This document shows, piece after piece, positions 1-10,000 of a stretch of DNA of 45,732 nucleotides. The position numbers and the translations under genes were made by a program. The first letter of the stretch is position 1, and each line of letters opens with the position of its first letter. The notes beneath the pieces are model-generated. The model did no database searches. It was not told where the DNA came from and worked only from the letters and a program-made list of their open reading frames with translations. This DNA is from a virus: positions 1-45,732 of the IMG/VR virus record IMGVR_UViG_3300050821_004160. One strand, written 5' to 3'.

Positions 1-14
1 ATTGCAATGCCGCC
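1..14. repeat. Left copy of 14-bp terminal direct repeat (circular contig)
   Basis: The first 14 bases (ATTGCAATGCCGCC) are identical to the last 14 bases of the window. The collagen-like gene on the minus strand keeps its frame when the two copies are superimposed. This indicates an artificially opened circle (circular or circularly permuted genome) rather than a natural end inside a gene. Confidence 0.9.
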
Positions 15-1217
15 CGCTGTGGTGATAACTGTTGTCGTTGTCGTAACGCCTAGATCGGTTTTCCCGGCAACCGCAGCACCTATATTTCCGCTAAGCGTTA
101 CACTGCTAGAGAAAGTAGCAGTTCGCGAAGTTAGCACTAGCGCATTCTGCCCTTCTGCTATTATCGATGTCGGAAATCCCGTAAAACAGCCCATTTGAAA
201 CGTAGTGCCGCCGAATCCGAATCCTGAAGCTGAATTTAAATTAGATGAACACAGAAGAGAGAGAGGGCCCGCCGCTGTAGCGTATATGGTAAGGGGTACC
301 GTATTAATAGCCGATCCCGCACCGTATATAGTCAACGCAGAGCCATTCGCGGGGGTTCCAATGATATTGCTCCAAGCAAGATCCCCGCGCCAAAATTGGT
401 TGGGCGTGCTAGGGGTATTCTCTCTGCCCGGTGGCACTACAATGATGGGGTCATCGCTTAAATCGTCCGGAATCATGGTCTGCCCTGGCAGCCCCATAGC
501 CCCGGTTGAACCCGTGGTCCCCTGAATACCCGTCAGCCCGCGCAATCCTTGCGGCCCTATATCCCCATCTGCTCCGTCATCAGATGCTAGAAAGACAGCG
601 ACGCCTGCCAGCCCCGTGGCTCCTGCTGAACCTGTGGTACCCGTAGCCCCAGGGGTACCGGTGGGCCCCACAGGCCCCGGCGGTCCGCGCTCCCCTTCAT
701 CGCCTTGATCCGCTTCCAAAAACGTAGCAACGCCTGATAGCCCTTGCGCTCCAGTACCCGGCGGCCCCTGTGCTCCTGTCGGACCTATGGGCCCTACGGC
801 CCCAGGCGGCCCCGGATCGCCATCAGCACCGTCATCGGCAGATAGATAGGTCGCAGGACCTTGAGCCCCTGTGCCCCCAGTGGCGCCTGCTACCCCTGCT
901 TTGCCCGCAGCTCCTGGCGGCCCTGAATCACCATCAGCCCCGTCCTCCGTCCAAAAAACAGGGATAGGCGCTGTCAACCGAATAGGGACACTGCCGACAA
1001 GAGTACCGCCCCCGGCCAGCCCTGGGCCCAAGGCAATGGACGCCTCATCGCCGGTTCCGATATTGCCCCCACCCGTATTGGGCGGATTTTGCAATTGCGA
1101 AACGATCGCCGCGAGCTGCGCCAATGCCTCGGAGATGGTTGTCAGAATCGCATTATTGTTATCCGTTGTCCGGATGACCTTGCGAATACCGCCGATCGTG
1201 GGAGTTTGATATTTCAC
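1..1217 (-). CDS. Collagen-like phage tail/virion protein, N-terminal 405 codons (continues at 45732)
   Basis: Starts with GTG at 1217 in a GTGA overlap with the stop of the upstream gene, and reads to the left edge without a stop. Across the circle it continues at 45718 and ends at 45643, giving a 430-residue protein. Residues 1-60 are a non-collagenous, possibly coiled-coil head. Residues about 85-235 are Gly-X-Y tracts rich in GPPG, GPTG and GATG. Four related modules each begin with an aromatic/hydrophobic strand followed by acidic (D/E)DGxDG(D/E)xG. The C-terminal 190 residues are a beta-rich Ser/Thr/Ala/Gly domain. Collagen-like tracts form trimeric stalks in phage fibres and appendages, so a host-contact or virion-surface role is inferred. 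Receptor specificity is unknown. Confidence 0.85.
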   Translation of the reverse strand, partial: MKYQTPTIGGIRKVIRTTDNNNAILTTISEALAQLAAIVSQLQNPPNTGGGNIGTGDEASIALGPGLAGGGTLVGSVPIRLTAPIPVFWTEDGADGDSGPPGAAGKAGVAGATGGTGAQGPATYLSADDGADGDPGPPGAVGPIGPTGAQGPPGTGAQGLSGVATFLEADQGDEGERGPPGPVGPTGTPGATGTTGSAGATGLAGVAVFLASDDGADGDIGPQGLRGLTGIQGTTGSTGAMGLPGQTMIPDDLSDDPIIVVPPGRENTPSTPNQFWRGDLAWSNIIGTPANGSALTIYGAGSAINTVPLTIYATAAGPLSLLCSSNLNSASGFGFGGTTFQMGCFTGFPTSIIAEGQNALVLTSRTATFSSSVTLSGNIGAAVAGKTDLGVTTTTTVITTAGGIA

Positions 1218-3214
1218 AACAAATCACCCAACGATAATCCTCGGCCGCCCGCTAGCGCTCGATTCATCAAGCCTTTAGCGTGTGATGACGGCAAACCGCC
1301 TCGGTCAAGAATCGTATAGGGAGTTCCCCCTACCCCTTTCTGGATGATGATTGACCCCGGAGGCGCTTTGGCATCGGCTGCTTCGACCCCACGAACAGGC
1401 CACATCTTTCCATCGGGATCTACCAAGAAACGATCTTGGCCTAATGCTTGCTCTCGCTTTCCCCGATTAATCGCCTCCACGCTCGCAGCCGATTCCCCGG
1501 ACGCATTATTTTGGGTACGCGTCATGATATCTTCTGGCACCCCTTGACTCTTGACCCCCGCGAAGTCGCTCATGGGCATCGGCTGCCCACGGAAAGGGGT
1601 ACCCCCTAGCGAGAGATCGCCCGCTGTATGCGCGGCGTCGCGGGTAAACGGAATGCCAGACGGTGCAGGAGCCCCCATAGGACCAACGGAGAGGCCCACT
1701 GGCGGGGGTTGCTCGACCCCGTGTGATAGTAGGTCCGCCAAGGAGATCTGCCCAGGCGGCCCAGCGGCGGGAGCCGGTGGGGCAGTCGGAGGGGACGCAG
1801 TGAAATTGTCAGCCCCCGTGCCAAAGAAATCCCGTTGCGGGGCGCCCGTGGCTGCTTCCGGTTGATGAGGGGTGAATGCTTGCCCCGGCGGCGGTCGAAG
1901 ATCCAAGGGCGGCGGCTGGCGGGGCGCCAGCGGCCCAAACTCGCCCCCAAGTCCGGTAACGGGCACCTGCGGGGTGGGCGGGGCGCCCCCCGTCAATCGG
2001 CTCCGCGCCGCCGCGCCAAAGAAGGGTTGAGAGAACGTGACCGGCTTTAGCGGGTTGACGGCTGCAATATCCTTCACCACACCAGACGGATTGAACCGTT
2101 CGGCATTAGACGGTAGGGACGTTACTTCCGGATGATCGCTCGCAAATTGCGCAATGTCCGCCATAGGGCCCGTCAGGAGCTTGGGGTTATCCCGGTGCAG
2201 CTTGGCTAGCTTCTGTAGGTCAAGATTTCCGCCGGCCGAAATGAGATTTTCGACCGTATGATTTTGGGCCAACGCGGTGCGCGCAGCATTCAGTTGATCC
2301 GCCGACACAGGGGCATTTTCTTGAAGCGTATCGAGCATGTGCTGATGGAGCGCATCAGAGAACGTCAATTGCGCTTTACCGATCGCTTGCTGTTCTGGAT
2401 CGAGCGAGTTCACTCCTTTGAATCCATTGAACCGCAGAGTCCGCTGCGCGTTCACGACTTGCGGGCCCGTCAAGTTACCCGATAGCAATCGCTCTTTTTG
2501 CGCATCGATTTGCGCTTGGACATTCGGTGAACGCACCACCAGGTCATCAGCACCCACGGAATTGACGATGCCCGCCGCATTGGGGCTTAAGGGTCCTGTG
2601 GGGAGAGCTTGTTCAGCCCGCTGGTAAACCGAATTAGGCGCCTCGCGCGCTGTCTCCAAAGTCTGCGGGTTGATAGGGGTACCCGGCGGCACCCCGGCTT
2701 GCGCACCTAAGGCAGGCTCCGCAATCGCTTGGTTGTGTGCAGCTACGGCGGGCTGTGCCGACTCGCCCGCAACATTGCGCGCAATCGGATTATCCGCACC
2801 CGTTCGCATATCGAGAGGGGGCGCCGATGCAGCACGCGCAGCGGCGGTATCCGCCATCCCGGCTGCTGCGCCCCCCAGTTCATTCACCCCCGCTCCCACT
2901 AACGCGGGTGCTAGAACATTTTTGCCTACTTGTTGAGGCGTCGCATTCTTGATCGCCGATAACGCAGCGTCGGGGTCTGCCGTGACCGAATGAATGGCGC
3001 GGGTGAGATTAGCCACATTCTCAAGGGGGTTAAGACTCGATACCACACCTTTGAGCGCGGGGATAATTCCCGATGGGGCCGCTCGAATCATATCAATCAC
3101 ATCTTGCACCGGGCCATGCTCTGTTCGCGCAGCCGCAGCGTTCGCTTCGCCCACGGGATCAGGCGGCGGAGCGTCCGGTACAAACTTAGTCGGTGCGTCA
3201 GGAACGAATGCCAT
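1214..3214 (-). CDS. Large proline/alanine-rich putative internal virion protein
   Basis: A 666-aa protein I cannot assign to a named family. The first 16 residues contain a near-tandem repeat (AFVPDAP, KFVPDAP). Residues 60-150 are Ala-rich helices. The middle (about 150-400) is helical. The region 400-560 is Pro/Gly-rich, low-complexity linker, and the C-terminus is a compact domain ending in SLGDLL. Its place between tail/ejection-type proteins and the collagen-like gene, with 1- to 4-bp overlaps on both sides (TGA/ATG at 3214, GTGA at 1217), suggests a virion protein ejected with or covering the DNA. No lytic transglycosylase or peptidase motif was found, so the role is inferred from context only. 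Confidence 0.75.
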   Translation of the reverse strand: MAFVPDAPTKFVPDAPPPDPVGEANAAAARTEHGPVQDVIDMIRAAPSGIIPALKGVVSSLNPLENVANLTRAIHSVTADPDAALSAIKNATPQQVGKNVLAPALVGAGVNELGGAAAGMADTAAARAASAPPLDMRTGADNPIARNVAGESAQPAVAAHNQAIAEPALGAQAGVPPGTPINPQTLETAREAPNSVYQRAEQALPTGPLSPNAAGIVNSVGADDLVVRSPNVQAQIDAQKERLLSGNLTGPQVVNAQRTLRFNGFKGVNSLDPEQQAIGKAQLTFSDALHQHMLDTLQENAPVSADQLNAARTALAQNHTVENLISAGGNLDLQKLAKLHRDNPKLLTGPMADIAQFASDHPEVTSLPSNAERFNPSGVVKDIAAVNPLKPVTFSQPFFGAAARSRLTGGAPPTPQVPVTGLGGEFGPLAPRQPPPLDLRPPPGQAFTPHQPEAATGAPQRDFFGTGADNFTASPPTAPPAPAAGPPGQISLADLLSHGVEQPPPVGLSVGPMGAPAPSGIPFTRDAAHTAGDLSLGGTPFRGQPMPMSDFAGVKSQGVPEDIMTRTQNNASGESAASVEAINRGKREQALGQDRFLVDPDGKMWPVRGVEAADAKAPPGSIIIQKGVGGTPYTILDRGGLPSSHAKGLMNRALAGGRGLSLGDLL

Positions 3215-4515
3215 TATCTCAAAGTTCCTGTCTGACCGTTGATCACCACTCGGTCGCCTATTTTATGGCCCGCCGCTAATGCTGCGGCCTCACTGGGGTA
3301 GGATGGAGCACTCGGAACCGGCGCTGCACTAGCGCCGCCTCCCATAGTGGGCACGGTTTCACCCAACCCTGGTGTAGCAGGAGGTGCCCCAGCAGAGGGT
3401 GCCGCCAAAGGTTGCGTTCCCTGTCCTGCTTCGCCTAAATGCACGATGCGACTATTTTTCTCAATCATCGGTTTAAGGACCGATAGCTGACCTTTCAGCC
3501 ATGCATCAAGAGCATATGGCGCCAGCGTGGGCGCAAACGCTTCTTGCTCCGTTTTATTCGCCATATCTGAAGCGCCTTGTCCGCGCATCAAATACGCCAA
3601 TCGAAGTAGCGCATCGTTACGCACGGGCATATATTCCGCGTACGCAGGGTCATTCAATTCGCCATTCATGAATTGTTGTAGCTTGCCAACCGTTCTCAAA
3701 TCACTATAGCCAGCACCGCTATCGAGCGCTTTCCCAAGCTGCGTTACGTGTTGCAAAATACCCGGCATAATTTCCAAGCCATTGGCCCGCTGCTGAAACG
3801 TCGGATTATTTTGAAGCGTAGCATCCGCGTGAAGCCGGTTGTAATTCGTGCCGGGATTCGCTAGCTCCATTTGCGCGAGGATCGGTGCTGTGCGGCTATT
3901 GACTCGTGTGGGATCAAGCCTCTCTTCTTGCACCGCTTTGGTTATAGCTGCAATCCCATCGGGTGAGGTATTGCCAAACACCTGACTCTTGAAATCCTGC
4001 GGCGCTACATCTCTATGCGTATTCAAACCCGCCAAGGCGTTAGTTTCTGCCGTCTGCGCCGCACCTTGCGGAGATTGTTGAATAGGTACATTCGCCAGCA
4101 GCGAACCGGGCGGCATCTGAAAGTTAGCAGGGGTAGCCACAGGCCCCGCTTCCTTCCCCTCAAACATCTGCTGCCCTTGTGTCTGACTTTGGACGGTTCC
4201 ATACCCCAGCTTCGCCATGCTCAGCGCTTTCAACGCGGTGACCGGATCACCATTGTTCGATCCCACTAAAAAGTCGCGTGCCAGAGACGCTTCCGATTCA
4301 GGAGCGCCTGCCGCCATCAGTTCATCTTTTATTTTTCCATGCGCAGCCATTTGCTCCTGCGCCTGCGATGCCTTAATCAAGGCGTCTTCCGTCTGCGCAG
4401 AACGCAAGCTATTAGTCGCTTGCGAGTTAGCGACGAATGCGCTCAGTGCAGGACGATTCACCGGAGCACCGGCTACGCCAGACAGTAAATCGCCAAGAGC
4501 TTGAGAGTCAGGCAT
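3214..4515 (-). CDS. Putative internal/ejection virion protein
   Basis: A 433-aa protein of unknown family in the internal-protein block. Residues 1-120 are Ala/Gln-rich helices and 120-330 are mostly helical. About 330-395 is a Pro/Gly/Ala linker. The last 35 residues form a small beta module of the type ...AALAAGHKIGDRVVINGQ, a short SH3-like tail also seen at the C-termini of other phage structural proteins. It follows the 253-aa gene by 3 bp and overlaps the 666-aa gene by one base, consistent with one translational block. A DNA-ejection or inner-core role is inferred from position next to the nozzle and the gp13-like gene. Confidence 0.75.
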   Translation of the reverse strand: MPDSQALGDLLSGVAGAPVNRPALSAFVANSQATNSLRSAQTEDALIKASQAQEQMAAHGKIKDELMAAGAPESEASLARDFLVGSNNGDPVTALKALSMAKLGYGTVQSQTQGQQMFEGKEAGPVATPANFQMPPGSLLANVPIQQSPQGAAQTAETNALAGLNTHRDVAPQDFKSQVFGNTSPDGIAAITKAVQEERLDPTRVNSRTAPILAQMELANPGTNYNRLHADATLQNNPTFQQRANGLEIMPGILQHVTQLGKALDSGAGYSDLRTVGKLQQFMNGELNDPAYAEYMPVRNDALLRLAYLMRGQGASDMANKTEQEAFAPTLAPYALDAWLKGQLSVLKPMIEKNSRIVHLGEAGQGTQPLAAPSAGAPPATPGLGETVPTMGGGASAAPVPSAPSYPSEAAALAAGHKIGDRVVINGQTGTLR

Positions 4516-4518
4516 AGC

Positions 4519-5280
4519 TTATCCGTAAGGCAAATTGGGGTTGACGGTATTCGTAAATTCAGCGGAAGGCGCAGAGCTACCTACTTTAGGTGTCCACCCC
4601 GTATAGCTTCCGCCCGCATTCGTCGCATAAGCATTCGCTCCATTCTTGGCAAGCCCCGCGAAGAGTGAAACCCACGGATTCGCCTGTCCTGCGGTTTGCG
4701 CGCGAAGTTGATCCACAAAGTTCTGCGTATAGGATTGCGCTTGTAGCCCTTGAAGATTGGTCCCCAAGGTCTGCATCGCGAGCCCTTCATTCTGCCGCTG
4801 ACGCACGGCTGCATCTACCGCGCCCAATTCGCTTGCGTTGGTCTGCCCATAATCTTGTACGGATTTTTGCGACGTAGCCTTATCCGCGCCATATCGCGAA
4901 CTGCCGCCCGCCACAGGAGCCAATGCGGATACCGATTGCCCCCCATTCGTCGGATTCAAGTTGGTCGGACCGCCTTCGGTACTACCCGCAGCGTTCTTGC
5001 GTAACGTATCGACGAAAGCGCCCGTCTCCTGCCCCTGAATTTGTGCAGGCGTGTTCTGCCCAATTTGACTCGTGAGCGCTTTGATTTGAGCGTTCGCATT
5101 ACCGCGAATCTGATTTTGGTTCTGGATCGCCTGCACTTCGCTGGCGTTCTGCCGCGCATTGGCGTTGCTCTGATTAACGTACTGCGCGCCCGTGCCGACA
5201 GCCGCAAGCACTGCCGGCACCCAGAATTCCTCGGTACCACATGCTACCCGTTCGTGCCATAGCTTAGGAAGAAGGCTCAT
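4519..5280 (-). CDS. Asn/Gln-rich virion-associated protein
   Basis: A 253-aa protein starting in an ATGA overlap with the upstream 69-aa gene. After an N-terminal 30 residues with a hydrophobic patch (VPAVLAAVGTG) comes a long Asn/Gln/Ala-rich helical region (about 40-180) with coiled-coil character, then a Gly/Ser/Asn-rich tail ending NPNLPYG. Composition resembles the 205-aa gene at 5922, suggesting that both belong to the same inner-virion assembly. No enzymatic motif is visible. An alternative start further in cannot be excluded, but the ATGA junction favours this one. Confidence 0.7.
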   Translation of the reverse strand: MSLLPKLWHERVACGTEEFWVPAVLAAVGTGAQYVNQSNANARQNASEVQAIQNQNQIRGNANAQIKALTSQIGQNTPAQIQGQETGAFVDTLRKNAAGSTEGGPTNLNPTNGGQSVSALAPVAGGSSRYGADKATSQKSVQDYGQTNASELGAVDAAVRQRQNEGLAMQTLGTNLQGLQAQSYTQNFVDQLRAQTAGQANPWVSLFAGLAKNGANAYATNAGGSYTGWTPKVGSSAPSAEFTNTVNPNLPYG

Positions 5281-5486
5281 AGCTTAGGACCTTTCGGATA
5301 AGCACCATCGGTTTTCTGCGGCTTGAACTTCGATTTGTTCAACGCCATCGCTTGAGTGAGCCCTTTCTGCGCGCCGCTCGCTGCCGCCCGCCCCTGATAA
5401 GCAGATGACCCCAAGGTGCGAGCTTCTAGCCCTTGCCCGGCAACACCAATCTTGGGGCTGTTTGATTTGAAGAAACCGCTACCCAT
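5277..5486 (-). CDS. Small basic virion-module protein (69 aa)
   Basis: A 69-aa basic, Lys/Gly/Ser-rich protein (MGSGFFKSNSPK... ending YPKGPKL). The start at 5486 is chosen because a very strong AGGAGGGGGG ribosome-binding site lies at 5500-5491. A longer frame upstream would run entirely inside the 146-aa gene. The start overlaps the stop of the 146-aa gene by 8 bases and its own stop overlaps the next start (ATGA). Function unknown. Confidence 0.7.
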   Translation of the reverse strand: MGSGFFKSNSPKIGVAGQGLEARTLGSSAYQGRAAASGAQKGLTQAMALNKSKFKPQKTDGAYPKGPKL

Positions 5487-5919
5487 AGAGCCCCCCTCCT
5501 GCTTTCTGCGCAGCAGCCGAATACGGATTGACTTGGCCCACAGGCCCTGTCTGACTGGGGCTTGCGTTGGACAGATTCGGCGCCTTGAATTGCGGGTTAG
5601 TCGTCGGCAGCAGCGGGGTATTACCGCCCACATCCATCACATTGCCGAATTGCGTGGCGCCCCCTTGCAGAGCGCCCAACAACCCGCCTTGATGCCACGG
5701 TTGCGGCTGACGCCACATGGGGTTAGACCCAGGGCCGCCAGGCGCGTAGCCCGCATTAGCCCCCGCCAACGTCGGCGCAATGCCGCTATAAGGGCCGTTA
5801 GACCCTGGCAGATGCGCATTAGCTTGCGCCTTGGCATAAGCGTTATACCCCGGCAGATGCAGAGCTTGTGCGATCGGATCGACACTCGCTATCTTGGAAA
5901 AGAAATTATTGCCGCCCAT
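5479..5919 (-). CDS. Gly/Asn/Pro-rich virion-module protein (146 aa)
   Basis: Low-complexity 146-aa protein rich in Gly, Asn, Pro and Ala, starting MGGNNFFSKIASVDP and ending AGGGLYG. The N-terminal FFSKIASVDPIAQALHLPG is the only clearly helical segment. It sits two bases downstream of the 205-aa gene and overlaps the 69-aa gene. Probably a virion-associated linker or inner protein. No family recognised. Confidence 0.65.
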   Translation of the reverse strand: MGGNNFFSKIASVDPIAQALHLPGYNAYAKAQANAHLPGSNGPYSGIAPTLAGANAGYAPGGPGSNPMWRQPQPWHQGGLLGALQGGATQFGNVMDVGGNTPLLPTTNPQFKAPNLSNASPSQTGPVGQVNPYSAAAQKAGGGLYG

Positions 5920-5921
5920 AG

Positions 5922-6539
5922 CTACCCTTGAAACGGACTCGCGCCGCCCGTCGTGCTGCCGCCATACAAACTCCCAATCGGCTGCTGTTGCGCCTTGCGG
6001 TTAGCCGCCGCTGTTTGTTCAGTCTGATAGATGTTGCCCGTACTCTGGAAGAGATTCCCCAATGCCGCCGGGTTAAACGCAGTCTGTGCATTGCCGAGCG
6101 CGGCACTCTGCGCCTGCGCGACTTGCGTCGGAATCGCCCCTGTATAATTCCCCTGCTGTGCCAAGCTGATCATTTGATTCTTGGCGTTGATATCCGCCTG
6201 CTGAAGTGCGGCTTTACCGCTCTGTGCTTGCTGCGACGCTTGGAGTAGCCCTTGCGTGTAGTCTTTTTGGAGCTGCGTATTGGAATCAACCGCTGCCGAG
6301 CCACCCGTCAATCCGCTTCGGGCACCCGCAAACTTCAAATTGCGGGCGTTGACCGCTTCCTGATTATTGACTTGCCCTGTGAGGTATTTGCCAAGATTTG
6401 CGCCATAGGCGTCGTATTGCGCTTGACGGGCAGGCGAATTAAACGCGTTATTGATCTGCCCAACCGATTGCTGAATCTGCTGCTGTTGCTGCTGATTCGC
6501 CGCATTGGCCGCATTGGCTGCGCTATTTCCTGTGCCCAC
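5922..6539 (-). CDS. Gln/Ala-rich helical inner virion protein
   Basis: A 205-aa protein with an N-terminal Ala/Asn/Gln run (including QQQQQQ at residues 17-22). A long heptad-like helical stretch follows to about residue 150, and a Gly/Ser tail ends GASPFQG. Similar Gln/Ala-rich helical proteins occupy the internal-virion-protein slot of podophages. It starts 2 bases after the gp13-like gene. Role as a DNA-ejection or core protein is inferred from composition and position. Confidence 0.7.
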   Translation of the reverse strand: MGTGNSAANAANAANQQQQQQIQQSVGQINNAFNSPARQAQYDAYGANLGKYLTGQVNNQEAVNARNLKFAGARSGLTGGSAAVDSNTQLQKDYTQGLLQASQQAQSGKAALQQADINAKNQMISLAQQGNYTGAIPTQVAQAQSAALGNAQTAFNPAALGNLFQSTGNIYQTEQTAAANRKAQQQPIGSLYGGSTTGGASPFQG

Positions 6540-6540
6540 G

Positions 6541-7026
6541 CTAATTCCTCACTCGTGAAAAAAGGATGGCATCGGAACCATCCGCACAATATCTCCAGAG
6601 CGTGGCTTCACGTTTATAGTTTAGAACACGATACCACTTCTCAATGCAGGGGCGGTAGGCCAATCGCTGCGCGGGGGCGATGCACTCTAACCGATGGGCT
6701 TGTTCACTGGTGAACATGGCGTCCATTGCTTTGCGTGCGATCCGCGTCACGGCGAACCAGTGCTTGCCCCAGGCGTCCGGTGTCGTCAGCATGAAGTCTC
6801 GCCAAACCCCCGGCCGCTGAAGCACAAAACCGCCAATCGCAATTGGTTCGTCATCGGCTTTGATCACCCATTTAGGGCCCACGACGGTGAAGTTACCCAC
6901 TGCTGCGCCATCGACGGTATATGGCTCCCCGGTGAATGCTTCCAATTGCTCGCGTTCGTCTTGCGGCATGGCGATACAGACCTTGATAAAATCCAACATC
7001 AACGGATTGGTGTAGACCTGAATCAT
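6541..7026 (-). CDS. GNAT-fold-like internal virion protein (T7 gp13-like family)
   Basis: A 161-aa protein resembling the acetyltransferase-fold proteins found beside podophage tail genes (T7 gp13 and relatives). Visible features are the beta-strand pair around IAIGGFVLQRPGVWRDFML, a Trp-rich helix (DAWGKHWFAVTR), and the C-terminal LAYRPCIEKWYRVLNYKREA, which fits the closing strands of a GNAT fold. The usual RxxGxG/A acetyl-CoA loop is not obvious, as in the phage members, so catalytic activity is doubtful. It starts in an ATGA overlap with the nozzle-like gene and precedes the inner-protein block, fitting a virion assembly role. Confidence 0.65.
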   Translation of the reverse strand: MIQVYTNPLMLDFIKVCIAMPQDEREQLEAFTGEPYTVDGAAVGNFTVVGPKWVIKADDEPIAIGGFVLQRPGVWRDFMLTTPDAWGKHWFAVTRIARKAMDAMFTSEQAHRLECIAPAQRLAYRPCIEKWYRVLNYKREATLWRYCADGSDAILFSRVRN

Positions 7027-10000
7027 CCCATAGCCCCCGCGCCGCGAGCGTCCGTAAGATAAATGTTAGCCGCTTGCCAGCTCCAAGCATTAGGGCTGCT
7101 AGAGCTACCCGTAAAGGTCAGAATGAGCGAATAGCTGGGCGCGTTACAAGGAATAGCAAGCGGTTCCCCAGGCACGGTATCATCTACCGTTACAAAATAA
7201 GGCGCCGTTACTCCGGTCGATACGGCAAAATTCGGGTTATCATTGAATGTTGATTTATCCGATTGATTGAGGGCAATCTGAATCGAGCAATTGCCCTCTC
7301 CTACAAGGTCTACCCCGACCAACATTTTATTGAGCCCTAGCGAACCCATATCCAAATACGGCCACTGGACAACCCCATTGAAGGGGGTATTGGCGCCAGT
7401 TGTTAATGAACTACTGTCGTCAATGCCAATCGTATTGGCATCAAACTGCCAGACAAGATTGCCGGCAGTACGCAAATAGAGAATTCCTGCATTCAATGTC
7501 CAATCGGTAATGGTATCGGGGAACAGATAGCGGCTCCACGTTTTTTGCCCTGCGCCATTAATCGTCAGCACAAACGCTTGCGGCCCAAAAATAAGCCAGT
7601 ATTGCCCGCGCCCCGGATAGTAAAGCGAGATCGGATTATAAACAGCGGGGGAAGAGGCGAAAGGCCCCGCCGGGGTATAGTTGGCGGTGTATCGCGCCAC
7701 GCCATTGGTTAAACGAAATTCGTCGATCTCCCCCGCAATGGCCCCCACACTGCCCGCCGCAGCACCGACAGAAAGGGTTCCCGCCGTAGCATTAGGCGTT
7801 CCCGTCAAGGTGCCCGGAGACCCGCCACTTCCGTTAATGTACACGGTTACGGCACCATTGTTAGACACCACAGCAAAGGAATACCAAACGTTAGTTGTTA
7901 CACCGATATTTGGAGAGGTAGCAAAAAATTGCCCCGTGGAGGTGTTATAAAGGAACTGAACTTGTGCGCCGTCGTATTGCACAGACCACTTAAACGGGCC
8001 CCCATTAAAATGGCAGTCGGCCGCAATGCCTCCCCCCGCGTTGACATGTAATAGGAACCAGCCCTCAATAGTGAATGATGCTGTCGTGTTGTAGTTAAGA
8101 TCTAACGGACCATTTGCTACTATCGACGTCGTAACGGCGGTAAGATTTCCGGTGCTATTCCCATAGTTGGCTGCGCCCGTTCCGAATTTAGGATTCGACG
8201 TATCGATGGTCACCGTCCCGCCCACATTAACGGTACCCAGTGCCCAATGGTACGAAGATGAATCGCTAAAGACGGCGCTGCCATTCACTCCGTCCATATG
8301 AAGGAGAAGTCCCACAGACGAAAAGAAGGGGTCAAAATTAGCCCCCGTACCACTCGTCACCGCGTAGATGGGAATTCCTGATAGCTGCGCTTTAACGAGC
8401 GGATCAACAGGCTGCCCGGTATTGCCGATTTGCATGTTGGCGGTGGCGCCCACCGTGCCTAAATTGCGTACGCCGACTTCTGTTAGGAACAGTAAATCAT
8501 TAGCGACGCTCTGTGCGGCTCGCGGCCAGATGGACCCCACGGGTTGCGCATCCAAGAGCGCCATGTTGGCGGGATCAGGATCGATCTGCCACATCTGATA
8601 TCCGCCCGCATTGAAGGCCATCAGATTAGAGCGGTAGAGCGCCAGCATGGCTACCGGGTTGTCGCCATAGTTATTGAGCCCGGTCGGTAAATAGCCCGCG
8701 TTGTTTGTGCTCGACCAATCGGTAGGATCAACCGCCGCCGAGAAATCAACAATGTCCTTGTCCCCGGCAAACACATGCGAGGCCCCTAATGCTACCGCAT
8801 TCGTATTTGGGCATTTGGGGTCCGTAATTTGCCGGCTGACGCATTCCCACGACATGCTGCAAGCGCTCGTAATGACGTTATTTTTGTCCGTGAACGTGCT
8901 ATGGTCTGCTACCGATATCCCCACCGTCGTTGGGAACGTCGGCTGCGTTGCGCCCGACAACATGAGGGGGATCGCTTCCCAGGTAATAATCGAGGTTCCG
9001 ATCGCTTCCCAGGTAACCGTACCATCCACCACGGTAGATCCTGCCGATGTGGGCCAGGTAGGTTCTACCGTGCTGGAGCTACCTGCTGCAGGCTGCACCG
9101 CTTCAAACAGGAAATTGCTCACCGCCGCCGGCTGCTCTAAATTCCAAATGACCAAATCAGCAAAAGCGGTATTGCGTGAATTTGTTCCGCTACCCGCGCC
9201 GATGGCCACACGGCAATGCGCGGCGCCGGCAGGCGCTGACCCTGTTACGGACGTTTTACGATAGCCGCCTCCCTCTTGCTCATTCTGCTGGTTGCCCGTG
9301 GCGCTTAGAAAAATATCACTTGCGTCATACCAATTAAGCTGTATCCAGAGAGTCAGATTCGCGCCCGTGTTATTGGGGTTCAAATACGCGGAAGCCGTAA
9401 CCGATTGCCCTGGCGTTACCAAGCTATAGCTCGTCATCGTGGCAAAATCGCCACCCGCCGACATGCTGCCGGTAGGGATCGCTATACACCAGTTGCCCTG
9501 ATAGGTTCCTGAGTTAGAAAAAGCCCATGGTGTCGTGCCAGTAAACGTCCAATTGCCATCGTTACCGTTTTCAAAATCCCCGTTGGGTATCGCATTGATG
9601 AAGGCGCCTTGCCCCGTCGTCGGCCGCACCACGGCTCCCGGTGCATAGTGGGTTCCCGCTTTCCACGTCGTGACGGCAGTGGACGCTACGGCGGGCAACG
9701 TCAGCGCACCCGATGCGGGCGTACCGCCATTGGCGATCGTCGCTGAATCTCCATAGCGATCCGTGAGCGTGAGCCCTAGCCCCGCGCTGGCGGACGTCGT
9801 TGTGCCTTGAGTTGTTCCCGCATCGGTAGAGGACGCATCAAAATCCCCGAACTCTTGAATGGTACCTGCTGATACCGTGGGCCATACAGGTTCGGAAGAT
9901 CCCGTATGAGGATTTAGCCCCGCCACCGCCACCGCTTTGTAGGCGTACCCGGTATATTCAGTCGGCTCGACAATCGTGTTCGTCGCAATGGTCGCGTTAG

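Noticed and set aside
1-1217. Diversity-generating retroelement feeding the collagen/tail protein
   Set aside because: No reverse transcriptase and no template/variable repeat pair with adenine-specific differences was seen.
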